The notes: a model not told the origin generated them from the letters alone. A stretch of DNA of 64,000 nt from Bog-756 sp963813525 (GCA_963813525.1 CAWEZI010000004.1:1-64000), one strand, 5' to 3'. Numbered from the stretch's first letter, positions 17,651 through 26,787 are shown. Program-made: numbers and translations.

Positions 17651-18490
17651 TTGGTGGTCATGGCGGTTCGAATCGGGAGCCATCTCCGGACGATAACGGC
17701 CGTGTCGCTTCTGAGGGGGCGCATTGACGGCCGTGATCGTCGGTGGAGCGATACCTGCTTCCGCCACCTCAGTGGCCGTCCAGCCATCCCGGTGGTCAGC
17801 CCCCCCGGTGTCTCGTCCGATGGCGCCCACCTCTGGGTGTCGAACGAAACCGCCGACGGGGTAAGTGGGATCCCCACCGCTGCTGGCGTGCCGACCATCA
17901 CCGAGTTCACCCCCACCGGCGGATCGGCGAGGACGGTCGTCACCATCACGGGCACGGACCTCTCGGGCACGACCAAGGTCACCTTCAACAGGGTGAAAGG
18001 GATCATCACCAAAGACACGGACACGACGATCGTGGTGGAAATACCCAGTCGGGCGACCACGGGGAAGATTCAGGTGGTAACTCCCGGGAGGAGGGTCAAG
18101 ACCACCACCGCGTTCGGCGTCACCAACCTGACGTACAGCGGCGTTCTCACCGGTCGACTCGTGAACACCGTGTCGCTCTGCCAGCCCCGGCCCGACGCCC
18201 AATCAGAAATCACTGTCAACGGCTCGCTGAATGGCACCTCGTGGGCCCTGTTGATTCTGAGCTACGACGGTCAGAGCGGGGTATGGCAGGTGCTGACGGG
18301 GCAAGCCGGCGGCGGTACCGGACTCGACAGCCCCGGCTACAGCGTCACCGCAACCTACCCGGCGACGGTCAGCGGCGTCATGCACACTGATTGGGCCAGC
18401 GGTGCGACAATCGACGTTCGACTTGCGTCAGGTCAGGGACAGGTTCCAGCCGGAAACATTGAGGTTAAGGGCGCCGTCGCCTGCGGGTGA
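17651..18490 (+). CDS. IPT/TIG-domain protein, probably 5'-truncated
   Basis: A 279-aa frame. Residues ~52-68 (PPGVSSDGAHLWVSN) look like a single blade of an NHL/YncE-type beta-propeller repeat. Residues ~80-160 form an IPT/TIG immunoglobulin-like domain (TITEFTPTGGSARTVVTITG). A beta-rich C-terminal region with two Cys follows. There is no signal peptide and the first ~50 residues look non-native. The gene is therefore probably the 3' end of a larger secreted propeller-TIG protein. Confidence 0.55.
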   Translation: MVVMAVRIGSHLRTITAVSLLRGRIDGRDRRWSDTCFRHLSGRPAIPVVSPPGVSSDGAHLWVSNETADGVSGIPTAAGVPTITEFTPTGGSARTVVTITGTDLSGTTKVTFNRVKGIITKDTDTTIVVEIPSRATTGKIQVVTPGRRVKTTTAFGVTNLTYSGVLTGRLVNTVSLCQPRPDAQSEITVNGSLNGTSWALLILSYDGQSGVWQVLTGQAGGGTGLDSPGYSVTATYPATVSGVMHTDWASGATIDVRLASGQGQVPAGNIEVKGAVACG

Positions 18491-18679
18491 TTTCGGCCTT
18501 GGCGCCCCTCGGTAGAGACAGATACCAGGCGGCTTGCGCAGTTGTGAGACGGATATTCCTCTGGGCGACGGCAAAGAACTCACCGACCTCACGCAGGGCG
18601 TTGATGGAGTTCGTTGTCGAGCAGCAATGGACACGTGTCGACCACGTCTCAGGCGAACCAGCTCAGACAATCAGCCGGA

Positions 18680-19609
18680 TCATGTGTTGGTGTCGCCGGG
18701 AGGAATGAGGTCGGGATCGGGAAGCGCAGCTGCAGGGGCTCCCGTCTTCGACGGTTCGGGCAATTGGGCGTCGACGGTATAGCTGGTCATGGAAAGAGCC
18801 CCGTACGTATAACCGTCCACCAGCACCGCCGCGGTGGAGCCGGCAGCACGGGCCAAGCCCGCTATGTAGAGGAGCGGTATGAAATGGTCAGGCGTCGGCA
18901 CGGCAATGCCGAAATCGTTGTGGCCTCGCACTGCGAGGAGGTCTTCTGGGGAACTCCTCATGTGACTGCGCACTGCGTTATCGAAACGGTGAGCCCAGTC
19001 GAACCCGCCGTCGGGTTGATTCCAATCGACGCGCCCGAGGTTGTGGACTACGTTGCCGCTGCCGATTATGAGCACGCCCTTTTGGCGCAGAAACGCCAGT
19101 TGAGCACCGAGCTCGAAGTGGTACTCGAATGTCTCCTGCGCGTTGATCGACAACTGGACAACAGGGATGTCGGCGTCTGGGAAGGCATGTACCAGCACCG
19201 ACCAGGTGCCGTGGTCAAGACCCCAACTGTCGTGATCGAGCCCGATCCATGTCGGCTTGGCGATTTCGGCGACCTCTTCCGCCAGGCCGAAGTCACCCGG
19301 CGCCACGTACTGCACGGAATAGAGCTCATCGGGAAATCCGTAGAAATCGTGAATCGTCTTCGGTCTATCCATGGCGGTGACCGCCGATAGGTTGACGTAC
19401 CAGTGAGCGGAGATCACCAGGATGCCCCTAGGTCGAGGAACGCTCGCACCAAACTCTCGCCAGGCATCGGTGTAGCGGTTGTTGTCAAGCGCATTCATCG
19501 GGCTCCCGTGCCCCAAGAACGCGGCCGGCATTAGCTCTGGCCCGCTGTGATCAGTCGAGGTCTCGGACTCCAGCGGAGGTTCGTCTCCCATCCCTAGAGT
19601 GTTACCCAA
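18680..19609 (-). CDS. ygiD: DODA-type extradiol dioxygenase (YgiD-like)
   Basis: A 309-aa class III extradiol ring-cleavage dioxygenase of the 4,5-DOPA dioxygenase family. Metal-binding His residues are in FLGHGSP, ISAHWY, GNVVHNLG and DHFIPLLY. The family cleaves catechol-type rings with Fe(II) or Zn(II) in the cytoplasm. A Met at 19531 (MPAAFLGHG) matches the normal family start better than the outer ATG. The outer start lies in a 24-bp tandem duplication (19591-19638), so the first 26 residues may not be translated. Confidence 0.87.
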   Translation of the reverse strand: MGNTLGMGDEPPLESETSTDHSGPELMPAAFLGHGSPMNALDNNRYTDAWREFGASVPRPRGILVISAHWYVNLSAVTAMDRPKTIHDFYGFPDELYSVQYVAPGDFGLAEEVAEIAKPTWIGLDHDSWGLDHGTWSVLVHAFPDADIPVVQLSINAQETFEYHFELGAQLAFLRQKGVLIIGSGNVVHNLGRVDWNQPDGGFDWAHRFDNAVRSHMRSSPEDLLAVRGHNDFGIAVPTPDHFIPLLYIAGLARAAGSTAAVLVDGYTYGALSMTSYTVDAQLPEPSKTGAPAAALPDPDLIPPGDTNT

Positions 19610-19638
19610 TCAGCTCCCTAGAGTGTTACCCAATCAGC
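19591..19638. repeat. 24-bp tandem duplication
   Basis: TCCCTAGAGTGTTACCCAAT followed by CAGC is repeated exactly twice (19591-19614, 19615-19638). It overlaps the outer start codon of the dioxygenase gene, so it may alter its promoter or leader. Confidence 0.9.
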
Positions 19639-19689
19639 CTCTGCCGGCCCACCCGTCCGTCGCCGGAGCTCCTGACGATGTCCGTGCGC

Positions 19690-20139
19690 TCAGTGGTCGT
19701 GGCGGATCAGCAGGACTGGGCACGGTGCGTGGTGGGCTACGTAGTCGCTGACCGAATCACCGAAGAGTCGGCTCAACCAACGCTTACTCGACGAGCCGAC
19801 TACGAGCACGTCTGCGTTCATCTCGTTGGCCACTCGCACGATGGCTATCCCCGCCTTTTCATCGTCCGGAACCAGACGAACCTCCGCCTCGGTTCCGAGC
19901 ACCGAGGCGGTGCGATCGAGGGCGGCCTGTCCTTCGGCGGTTACCCTCTTCCAATCCTTGTCCGCCTGCTTGTAGGTGATATCTGGGCCCTCTATGCCCC
20001 CCGCGTCATCCATGGGGTCCTCATACTCGGGGATGACTGCTACGAGTGCTACGTGAGCCCCGGGGCGAAGCAGGTCCATGGACCGCCGAGCCGCTTCGAT
20101 CGCAGACTCGGATCCATCGGTTGCCACCAGGATGTTCAT
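19690..20139 (-). CDS. Universal stress protein (UspA family)
   Basis: A 149-aa single-domain USP. It begins NILVATDGSESA and ends with VLVVGSSSKRWLSRLFGDSV and the CPVLLIRHDH strand. The ATP-binding G-x2-G-x9-G-(S/T) motif is altered at the second Gly (GSSS), so nucleotide binding may be reduced. A strong ribosome binding site (AGGGAGGAG) precedes the ATG. Such proteins usually respond to stress, hypoxia or starvation. Confidence 0.92.
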   Translation of the reverse strand: MNILVATDGSESAIEAARRSMDLLRPGAHVALVAVIPEYEDPMDDAGGIEGPDITYKQADKDWKRVTAEGQAALDRTASVLGTEAEVRLVPDDEKAGIAIVRVANEMNADVLVVGSSSKRWLSRLFGDSVSDYVAHHAPCPVLLIRHDH

Positions 20140-20445
20140 GTGCTCCTCCCTTGATGGATGCGTCTACTTCCAGTGGGCGGCATCACCCTCGGACCCGTGG
20201 CCTTTGCGGATTAGGCCGAAGCGGGCGGTCTCTCAGGATTGATCCAGCCGTCAGATCGAGAGTGTTCAATAACAACCTTGATCGTGTGAGCACCAGCGTC
20301 GACCTCACTTTCAGTTGATCAAGACTTCTACCCTGGTCCAACGACGTGCCACTGGCCTCACCGATTCTGCCCGTAGCCCACGCTGAATAACCCTCGTCGG
20401 CCCGGCGGTCGGGTACACCCCGATCCGAAGAGGCATCGACCCTGA
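20140..20445. other. Intergenic region, no gene seen
   Basis: About 300 bp between two minus-strand genes. It holds the USP promoter and leader. I see no further gene or repeat. Confidence 0.5.
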
Positions 20446-20841
20446 TTACCTGTCCATGGAGTGGATCTTGTCCGCCGTGATTGTCACTATCACCCGAATC
20501 TGATCGCGCCCGCCATACCACTGGTAAGTGTCACCGGTGTAACGCTGGGCGAGCTGCTCGATGTGCTCCGCTCCACCTTCGGTGGTCATCTTTGTGACAT
20601 GCCCTCGGACGGCAAAGTAACGGGAGGTGTCAGCGGCATCGCACACGGCGACAGAGACACGAGGGTCTCGCCGTATGTTGCGCACCTTCTGATGGGTCCG
20701 GACCGTGTTGATGACTACGTGATCACCATCGGTATCGACCCAGGTCTCGGTCGTTTGCGGCGAGCCGTCGGGCATCAGGGTGGTGACGAAGCACGGGTTC
20801 CGACCCGCCAGTAATTCGATGAGGCGGTCGGGAAGGTCCAC
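20446..20841 (-). CDS. PPOX-class F420-dependent oxidoreductase-like protein
   Basis: A 131-aa split-barrel flavin/F420-binding protein. The start is placed at GTG 20841 because family members begin close to the LPDRLIELLAGRNPCFVTTL segment. A longer frame adds 44 Arg-rich residues with no family match. MPDGSPQTTETWVDTDGDHV and RNIRRDPRVSVAV are the typical core motifs. It probably binds F420 or flavin and reduces an unknown substrate. An LLM F420-type enzyme is also in the window. Confidence 0.85.
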   Translation of the reverse strand: MDLPDRLIELLAGRNPCFVTTLMPDGSPQTTETWVDTDGDHVVINTVRTHQKVRNIRRDPRVSVAVCDAADTSRYFAVRGHVTKMTTEGGAEHIEQLAQRYTGDTYQWYGGRDQIRVIVTITADKIHSMDR

Positions 20842-21141
20842 GTTGAGGACGATAGTGCAGTGTGGTTCTGTCCCCACCGACCGGTGATGTGCGACACACC
20901 TACCGAGCGACCTGGCGCGTGAAGCAGCGGATCGCCGCGTTCCCCGATTCACAACCCGCTCTTGACGATCCACGTGTCGTTGGGGGCGCTCCCCGGGACC
21001 GTGCGCTCTTGACCAACTGCTGCTTCAGCTGCTTTCCGGCATCCACTATCAGATCGAAAAGTGGTTCTAGCGTATATCCCCGGAATCGACCGAATGAGAG
21101 GGAAGAGTTTGGGCGGTCGATATGACAAAAAGGGAGGGATT

Positions 21142-21528
21142 ATGGAAGACAAAGGTGAAGGCTGGATCGTGTTCGCTGCGGTGGTGCTCGCTGTCGCTGG
21201 GATCATGAGAATCTTTGATGCAATCTGGGCATTCCGCTATCACGGCGTGCTCCCTCAGAACTTCGAGGACGCAATATTCGGGCACAGCTTGAAGACCTAC
21301 GGCTGGGTTTACCTCATCGTTGCCATCATCCTCATCGTCTGCGCAGGCGGAGTCGTGGCACGATCACAGGTCAGCCGGTGGATCGGGATCTTCGCAGGTG
21401 CGGTCATGGCGATCAGCGCCATCTGGTGGATGCCCTTCTACCCGGTCTGGTCGCTGGCGTACATCTTCGTGGGCATCCTGGTCATCTACGGCCTGGCCGT
21501 CTACGGGGGTCGCGAGTTGGCGTCCTAG
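21142..21528 (+). CDS. Four-helix membrane protein (DUF7144-like)
   Basis: A 128-aa protein with four hydrophobic helices (about residues 8-28, 54-73, 79-97 and 100-120). Its organisation (GWIVFAAVVLAVAGIMRIFDAIWAF and SLAYIFVGILVIYGLAVYGG) matches a small actinobacterial membrane family that I recall as DUF7144, of unknown function. The ATG at 21142 is preceded by GGGAGGGAT. A terminator-like hairpin follows at 21553. Confidence 0.75.
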   Translation: MEDKGEGWIVFAAVVLAVAGIMRIFDAIWAFRYHGVLPQNFEDAIFGHSLKTYGWVYLIVAIILIVCAGGVVARSQVSRWIGIFAGAVMAISAIWWMPFYPVWSLAYIFVGILVIYGLAVYGGRELAS

Positions 21529-21552
21529 GCTCTGTCCGGCAGTAGCGGCGAC

Positions 21553-21576
21553 GGCCCCCGGTTTCGGCTGGGGGCC
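21553..21576 (+). terminator. Rho-independent terminator-like hairpin
   Basis: GGCCCCC (21553-21559) pairs with GGGGGCC (21570-21576) around a 10-nt loop, 25 bp after the membrane-protein stop. The following run (TCTTCGCGTTCC) is only partly T-rich. It also separates the convergent SDR gene. Confidence 0.6.
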
Positions 21577-21657
21577 TCTTCGCGTTCCCTTCCCTGTATT
21601 GATGTGGGAGTGCGAACGGTGGTGATCCAGTGACGTTGGAACGTGCGCCCTGCTCGC

Positions 21658-22383
21658 CTAGTCGCCGGTGAAGCGAAACTCCGCCCGCCATGAGCCGTCA
21701 GTATGGACAACCTCCCAATAGCGCTCAGCGATGCGTTCAGGGTCGAAGGACGTACCGGCAACGATCTGTCCGTCGATGGTGAGGGTAGCCACTCGGATGC
21801 CGTCCGCTTCCAAGTCGGCGCCGAGCATGGTGGCGGCCGACCGAAGAGCGGCTTTGCCGAGGGAGACCGTGGCCAGGGCCGGGATCGGATGATCGGCAAA
21901 TCCGCCCCCGGTGACGATCATGGTGCCGAATCCGGCAACCTTCATTGCTGGAGACGCCACCTGGGCGAGGACGATGGCACCAATGACGTCAACTGCATAG
22001 GCCGCCTGCAAGTGGGCGATGCTCGAACTCAACAGCTGATCCGGCGAACCCATGACCGCGTTGTAGATGATGACTCCCGGCGCACCGTCTCCACGGTAGA
22101 GCTCTGTCATTCGGGCACCCAGGCCCTCGGGGTCGCTTGCGTCCGCCTCGATCGTGCCGATCTCAGCGCCCGTGTCGGCCAAGTCGCCAGCGAGGTGAGT
22201 TAACCCGTCGGTGCTCCGGGCAACCAACGTGACTCGGTAACCTCCGACAGCAAAACGCCGAGCTACGGCCAAGCCCAGGCCCGGGCCGGCCCCAACCAGT
22301 AGCAGGTGACGGCGGTCGACAGTTCCGACGTCGGCCTCGTCGCTGCGGATTCCTTCGCGGTCGCTGGTTGGCGTGCCTGTCAT
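21658..22383 (-). CDS. SDR-fold protein lacking the catalytic Tyr
   Basis: A 241-aa Rossmann protein started at the ATG at 22383, which has GGAG upstream; the outer start would add a 12-bp tandem duplication (KATWKATW). The cofactor motif GAGPGLG is at residues 31-37 and YNAV replaces NNAG. The active-site box reads VSLGK, with Lys177 kept and the Tyr at position 173 replaced by Val. It may therefore bind NAD(P) without classical SDR catalysis, or use another residue. It lies between a membrane protein and a TetR regulator. Confidence 0.75.
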   Translation of the reverse strand: MTGTPTSDREGIRSDEADVGTVDRRHLLLVGAGPGLGLAVARRFAVGGYRVTLVARSTDGLTHLAGDLADTGAEIGTIEADASDPEGLGARMTELYRGDGAPGVIIYNAVMGSPDQLLSSSIAHLQAAYAVDVIGAIVLAQVASPAMKVAGFGTMIVTGGGFADHPIPALATVSLGKAALRSAATMLGADLEADGIRVATLTIDGQIVAGTSFDPERIAERYWEVVHTDGSWRAEFRFTGD

Positions 22384-22496
22384 GAGGGCTCCTGACTCGA
22401 TCCAGGTGGCTTTCCAGGTGGCTTTCACAGCCAGCGTAGACCTGGCTTACGACCGGTGGCACCGGTATGACCCGGCTGACGGGCCAGGCGTGATCC

Positions 22497-23129
22497 TCAA
22501 CGCTCGGACAGGACTCGACCCAGCTGCTTGACCGACATCGGGGGGCATCCCGGAGCCTTGTGTCCCGGCCGCAGGCCGTCGAGAGCGAGCTCCAGGAACC
22601 GCCGCGACGTGCCCGGGGCGTCCTCGTCGCAGAGATCGCCGAGGGCCCGAACCGACATCAGGGTGACTACCAGATCGGTCCCGACGACATCGGGCCGAAC
22701 TGTGCCCGCCCGCTGGCTGGCCTCGAGGACCCGTGCGATGAGCGGCATCGAGGCAGCCAGGACGCGGTCGGCCTCTCCCCCGCTCCAGGGCCGTCGTGAA
22801 GTTGCGGCGCGCCAACAACTGGGCGCCTCCACACAACGCCGGATGAACTCGAAGGCCGCTTCGCCCTGAGCCACCTCCGAGAGGACCTCGTTGGCGATCT
22901 GGCGGGTCCGCTCCGTCGCCGCGTCGACCACGGCGGCGCAGAGGTCGGCCTTGTTCGGGAAACGCCGGTAGAGGGTCCCGATCCCGACCTCGGCCCGAGC
23001 GGCGATCTGTTCCATCGACGCCTCGTAGCCGTACTCGGCGAAGACGTCACGGGCCGCCACCAAGATCCGGGCCAGGTTGAGCTCGGCGTCCCGGCGCAGC
23101 GGCTTGGCCTCGGTTGTCCCGTCCACCAT
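22497..23129 (-). CDS. TetR-family transcriptional regulator
   Basis: A 210-aa repressor. The helix-turn-helix covers about residues 20-62 (VFAEYGYEASMEQIAARAEVGIGTLYRRF). The start is at 23129, where GGAGAG lies 5 nt upstream. It follows the MFS transporter by 22 bp on the same strand, so the two are probably co-transcribed. The regulator likely acts on the palindromes at 24636-24695. The C-terminal ligand pocket is unassigned. Confidence 0.88.
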   Translation of the reverse strand: MVDGTTEAKPLRRDAELNLARILVAARDVFAEYGYEASMEQIAARAEVGIGTLYRRFPNKADLCAAVVDAATERTRQIANEVLSEVAQGEAAFEFIRRCVEAPSCWRAATSRRPWSGGEADRVLAASMPLIARVLEASQRAGTVRPDVVGTDLVVTLMSVRALGDLCDEDAPGTSRRFLELALDGLRPGHKAPGCPPMSVKQLGRVLSER

Positions 23130-23151
23130 GTTGGCTCTCCGCCGGCCTACG

Positions 23152-24612
23152 TCAGTCCTCGGCGACATAGCCAATGGCCCCGACGACCACCTCAGCCTCG
23201 GCGGTCAGGGCAGGGTGTGACTCGTTGACGACGATGGATGGGCGGCTGCGGGCTGGGATCATGAGGGCGGCGATCGCCGCCACCACCAGAGCCCCACCGC
23301 AGACAAGGAAGGCCAACACGTAGCCGTGCTCCCTCGGGTAGCCATGGACGAGTGCGCCGCTTACGATCAGGCTCGTAGCTATGGCGGTGCCCAGTGCGGC
23401 GCCGATATTCCGGACGTTCGTGTTCATGCCCGTGGCGACCCCGGTCTGGCCGGGTGGTACGGCCTCGACGATCAGGTTCGACATGGAGGCGTAGCCGAAG
23501 GCCACCCCGATGCCCAGCAACCCTGCAGCTACGTAAATGTCCCAGGGTTGACCGTGGGCCACGGCCAGAAATCCGTAACTCGCAGCGGCGAAGAGCGCCC
23601 CCATGATCAAGATCGGCTTGGAACCGATGGCAACGGTCAGGCGACCGGTCAGTGGAGCGATCACGAGCATGGCCACGGCAAAGGGCAGCAGGAATAGTCC
23701 TGACTGGGTCACCGATGCGCCGAAGCCATAGCCCACTCGAGACGGGGTCTGGGCAAACTGGGGCACGACGATGAACATGGCGAACATTCCAAACCCGAAC
23801 AGCAAAGCGGCCAGGTTTGTGCTCCACACGGCGGGAATTCTCATCATCTTCATGTCGACCATCGGTGTATCCGAACGCGACTCCGAACGGATCCAGCACG
23901 GGATCAACACGGCTGTGGCGGCAAAGAGGCCGAGCACCGCGGCGCTCTTCCATCCCCATATCGGCCCATAGGAAAGGGCCAACAGTCCGGTAATCAGCCA
24001 GGCCGACATGATCGAGGCGCCGATCCAGTTGACCCGACCGGAGGACCGGACCGGCGACTCGGGCACGAACAGGAACGTGGTCACGGTCGCCCCAATGGAG
24101 AGGACCAAGGGGATCCAGAACAACCAGTGGTACGAGAGGTGCACGATGATGGGGCCAGAGAGGACAATCCCTGTGCCCACGCCTACTCCCAGGATGGCCG
24201 AGAGCACCCCTATGGCTCCGGCCACCTTCTCAGCGGGAAACTCGTCACGGATGATCCCGAAAGCGAGGGGGAAGACCGCCCCGCCAGCTCCCTGGACGAT
24301 CCGGCCGGCCAGCATGATCGGAAAGGTGGTGGCCAGAGCGCTGATCAGCGTGCCCGCTGACAGTGTGACCAGCACGACGACGATCATCTTCTCCTTGCCG
24401 ACCATGTCGCCGATCCGGCCGAGGATCGGCGTGGCAATCGCCGCACTGAGCAGATAGCCCGTCAGCAGCCAGGTGGCACCGGTCGTGGTGGTGTGCAGCG
24501 TGTGCTCGAGCAGCGGTATGGCCGGAATGATGAGCGACTGCAGAAGGCTGAAGGCAAGTGCCGCTGTCGCCAATACGGCGAAGGTCGCCCCGTAATGGAT
24601 GCGCTTCTCCAC
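23152..24612 (-). CDS. MFS drug efflux transporter, DHA2 type (14 helices)
   Basis: A 486-aa major facilitator. The start is set at GTG 24612 (VEKRIHYGATF), which has GGGAG upstream; a longer frame would run through the operator hairpins. The motif A equivalent is LGRIGDMVGKEKM and the antiporter motif C-like region is GVGVGTGIVLSGP. About 14 hydrophobic helices fit the DHA2 (EmrB/QacA) class of proton-coupled exporters in the plasma membrane. It is paired with a TetR gene, a classical inducible efflux arrangement. Confidence 0.9.
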   Translation of the reverse strand: MEKRIHYGATFAVLATAALAFSLLQSLIIPAIPLLEHTLHTTTTGATWLLTGYLLSAAIATPILGRIGDMVGKEKMIVVVLVTLSAGTLISALATTFPIMLAGRIVQGAGGAVFPLAFGIIRDEFPAEKVAGAIGVLSAILGVGVGTGIVLSGPIIVHLSYHWLFWIPLVLSIGATVTTFLFVPESPVRSSGRVNWIGASIMSAWLITGLLALSYGPIWGWKSAAVLGLFAATAVLIPCWIRSESRSDTPMVDMKMMRIPAVWSTNLAALLFGFGMFAMFIVVPQFAQTPSRVGYGFGASVTQSGLFLLPFAVAMLVIAPLTGRLTVAIGSKPILIMGALFAAASYGFLAVAHGQPWDIYVAAGLLGIGVAFGYASMSNLIVEAVPPGQTGVATGMNTNVRNIGAALGTAIATSLIVSGALVHGYPREHGYVLAFLVCGGALVVAAIAALMIPARSRPSIVVNESHPALTAEAEVVVGAIGYVAED

Positions 24613-24635
24613 CGTCTTTCTCCCGCTCTCAATTT

Positions 24636-24695
24636 GCGGAATGAGTGATTCCGCTTCTGCAAAAGAAGTTAGCAGAAGCGGAACGAGGGGTTCCA
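24636..24695. promoter_or_regulatory. Palindromic operator region of the MFS-TetR operon
   Basis: Three nested inverted repeats lie upstream of the transporter start: GCGGAAT/ATTCCGC (24636-24654, 5-nt spacer), TTCCGCTTCTGC/GCAGAAGCGGAA (24649-24660 and 24672-24683), and GGAAC/GTTCC (24681-24695). The GCGGAA half-site recurs. A 19-bp palindrome near the start codon is the usual form of a TetR operator. Direct binding by the neighbouring regulator is inferred. Confidence 0.65.
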
Positions 24696-24780
24696 CTTGG
24701 GATCGCTGCTAGGAACAGAAGCGGCTGTCCGGCCCAACCCGCGTGGGACAGCGGGCCACTGACGATCACGTCGCAGTCGC

Positions 24781-25440
24781 TCACGAGGGCAGGTCCTCGC
24801 CGGCCTGCTCCGCCACCATGTACTCGGCGTACCAGTCGGGCCAGTTCGGGTCCGCCTTGCCCGTGCGTGCCTCGTGCTGGCCGTGAGCGGCCGACGCCAT
24901 CCGCATGGCGCCGGCCAGATCGCTGGCCGAAGCGTAGGAAGTCGCAGCCAGGTCTACCCGGCCGGGCAGCCGGGTCGTGACCTCCTGGACCAGCCAGCCG
25001 TTGCCGTCCGGGTCGCTGAACGAGGCGAAGGAGCGGTAGCTGGCGTGATCGGCCTCGGGACCGCTGACGCGACCGTTGGTCGTCTGATGGAACCGGGCGC
25101 CTGGCTTCCCTTCGTGGAACACCTCGCTGACGTCGACACCGGCTGCCACGAGCTGGTCACGCGCAGCCTCGATGTCAGCGACGATCAAGTACAGGCCCTG
25201 GGCCGATCCAGGCGTCGACGATGTGAGGTTGGTGCCAAACTGGATCGAGCATCCTGAGCCCGAAGGCGTGAACTGGATCAGGCGGAAGTCTTCGCCAGCG
25301 ACGTCGGCGTCAAGCCTCCAGCCGAGTCTGCCGTAGAACTCCTTGGCGCGGTCGACATCCGAGACCGGGATGACAACGGCCTCCAGCTTGGTGTCAAAGC
25401 TCTCGACAGTTGGGATCTTGCTCCGGTCGGTGATGCTCAT
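24781..25440 (-). CDS. VOC-family (glyoxalase/bleomycin-resistance-like) protein
   Basis: A 219-aa protein with one VOC domain in residues ~18-150 (EAVVIPVSDVDRAKEFYGRLGW ... FSDPDGNGWLVQE). The conserved Glu after the last strand suggests a metal site. About 60 further residues end in DPNWPDWYAEYMVAEQAG, a tail seen in a subset of actinobacterial VOC proteins. Substrate is unknown. Confidence 0.82.
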   Translation of the reverse strand: MSITDRSKIPTVESFDTKLEAVVIPVSDVDRAKEFYGRLGWRLDADVAGEDFRLIQFTPSGSGCSIQFGTNLTSSTPGSAQGLYLIVADIEAARDQLVAAGVDVSEVFHEGKPGARFHQTTNGRVSGPEADHASYRSFASFSDPDGNGWLVQEVTTRLPGRVDLAATSYASASDLAGAMRMASAAHGQHEARTGKADPNWPDWYAEYMVAEQAGEDLPS

Positions 25441-25603
25441 GGTGACTCTCCCCGTCGGTTCGTGTCGGGATCATTGCTTCATCCAGCGTAATGGGTCACG
25501 CCGTGGGACTCCCGGGACGACCCCGGCAAGCGGCCACCGACGTCCCGATCAGCCACGGTCGATGGCGCCCTTTGATCCGACGGTAGAGGCAGTTCGCCCG
25601 TCG

Positions 25604-25792
25604 CTAGGTGGAGGTGCGGCTTCGGCGAGACAGGTCGAATAGGCCGAGGACTGCCGACACAATACTGAGACCGAATGCGACGGCTGGCCACGTTGCGTGG
25701 CTCGGGGAGAGTCGAAGAAGGGCGTATGCAGCCGCAGTACCAACGATCAGCGCACCCAAGAGAACACTCAAGGAGACGGCAGTCCGTCTCAT
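25604..25792 (-). CDS. Small two-helix membrane protein
   Basis: A 62-aa frame started at ATG 25792 (MRRTAVSLSVLL) with two clear hydrophobic helices and a basic C-terminus. The upstream in-frame TTG at 25873 would add 27 polar residues without a ribosome binding site. No family is recognised. Confidence 0.4.
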   Translation of the reverse strand: MRRTAVSLSVLLGALIVGTAAAYALLRLSPSHATWPAVAFGLSIVSAVLGLFDLSRRSRTST

Positions 25793-25920
25793 CTCGACAA
25801 GCTTATCGATGTGGTTCGAATATGTCGTGTCCGTCTCGCTTCCCGCGTTGTGGGCACGCTTTCGAGTTATCAAGAGGGTCGGTAGCGTGGGCGTGAGGGA
25901 AGGGCCACAAGGAGACGGGA

Positions 25921-26787
25921 GTGCTCGTGGTTGGCCATCAGACCGTTGCTCCGGACAGCAGTGCCGTGCGAGTCGCCCTCTGGCGAGCCTTGCATGCCCA
26001 GCTCGACCCGCCGCCCCATGTACTCGACGACGAGATCGGCCTTCTGCTGGCGGCGCCAGAGGACGGTTGGCGGGGCCGCCCGGACATGGATCCGATCGGC
26101 ACTCGTTGGTTTCGGGCGAGCATTGTTGCCCGTGCCCGATTCGTGGAGGATCTGGTTGCGGAGGAAGCCGATCGAGGCGTTACCCAGTACGTCATCTTGG
26201 GCGCCGGTCTTGACACCTTCGCCCAGCGCAGGTCAGAGGTAGCTTCTAGTCTGACGGTTTTCGAGGTCGACCAACCGGGCCCCCAGGCATGGAAGATCCA
26301 GCGCCTGATCGAACTGGGTTTCGGTGTCCCCGACTGGCTGCGGCTAGTGGCGGTCGACTTTGAAGCGACTGGGCCTTGGTGGGATCAGGTGATCGCCGCC
26401 GGCTTTGATCCCGACCGGCCGGCAGTCGTCGTCTCCACCGGCGTCTCCATGTACCTCACCAACGAGGCTAACGAGGCCTCCACGCGCGAGATCGCCGAGA
26501 GACTCGCCCCCGGCTCGACCCTGGCCCTGACGTTCCTCTTGCCCACCGCACTCATCGATGACGCTCTTCGACCCGGTTTCGAGGCGGCGGAGAAAGGGGC
26601 ACAGGCGGCGGGAACGCCCTTCATCAGCTTCTACGAACCGGAGGAAGTGTTGGAAGTCGTCCACGGCGCCGGATTCCGAGGCGCGCAACACATCTCGGCG
26701 GCCATGCTCAATGAGCGCTACTTCGCCAACAGGACAGATGGTCTGCAAACACTGAGGGGAGAGGAACTCCTGGTGGCGACCACGTAG
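25921..26787 (+). CDS. Class I SAM-dependent methyltransferase (PPM/LCMT-like)
   Basis: A 288-aa protein of the leucine carboxyl methyltransferase-like group common in actinomycetes. Diagnostic segments are RARFVEDLV, YVILGAGLDTFAQR (SAM motif I), FEVDQPGPQAWK (acidic loop) and VVVSTGVSMYLT. It probably methylates a carboxyl or hydroxyl group of an unknown small molecule. The chosen start is GTG at 25921. Confidence 0.88.
   Translation: MLVVGHQTVAPDSSAVRVALWRALHAQLDPPPHVLDDEIGLLLAAPEDGWRGRPDMDPIGTRWFRASIVARARFVEDLVAEEADRGVTQYVILGAGLDTFAQRRSEVASSLTVFEVDQPGPQAWKIQRLIELGFGVPDWLRLVAVDFEATGPWWDQVIAAGFDPDRPAVVVSTGVSMYLTNEANEASTREIAERLAPGSTLALTFLLPTALIDDALRPGFEAAEKGAQAAGTPFISFYEPEEVLEVVHGAGFRGAQHISAAMLNERYFANRTDGLQTLRGEELLVATT

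Noticed and set aside
20842..20973. 44-residue extension of the PPOX protein
   Set aside because: Arg-rich, with no family match; a GTG at the normal family start is available.
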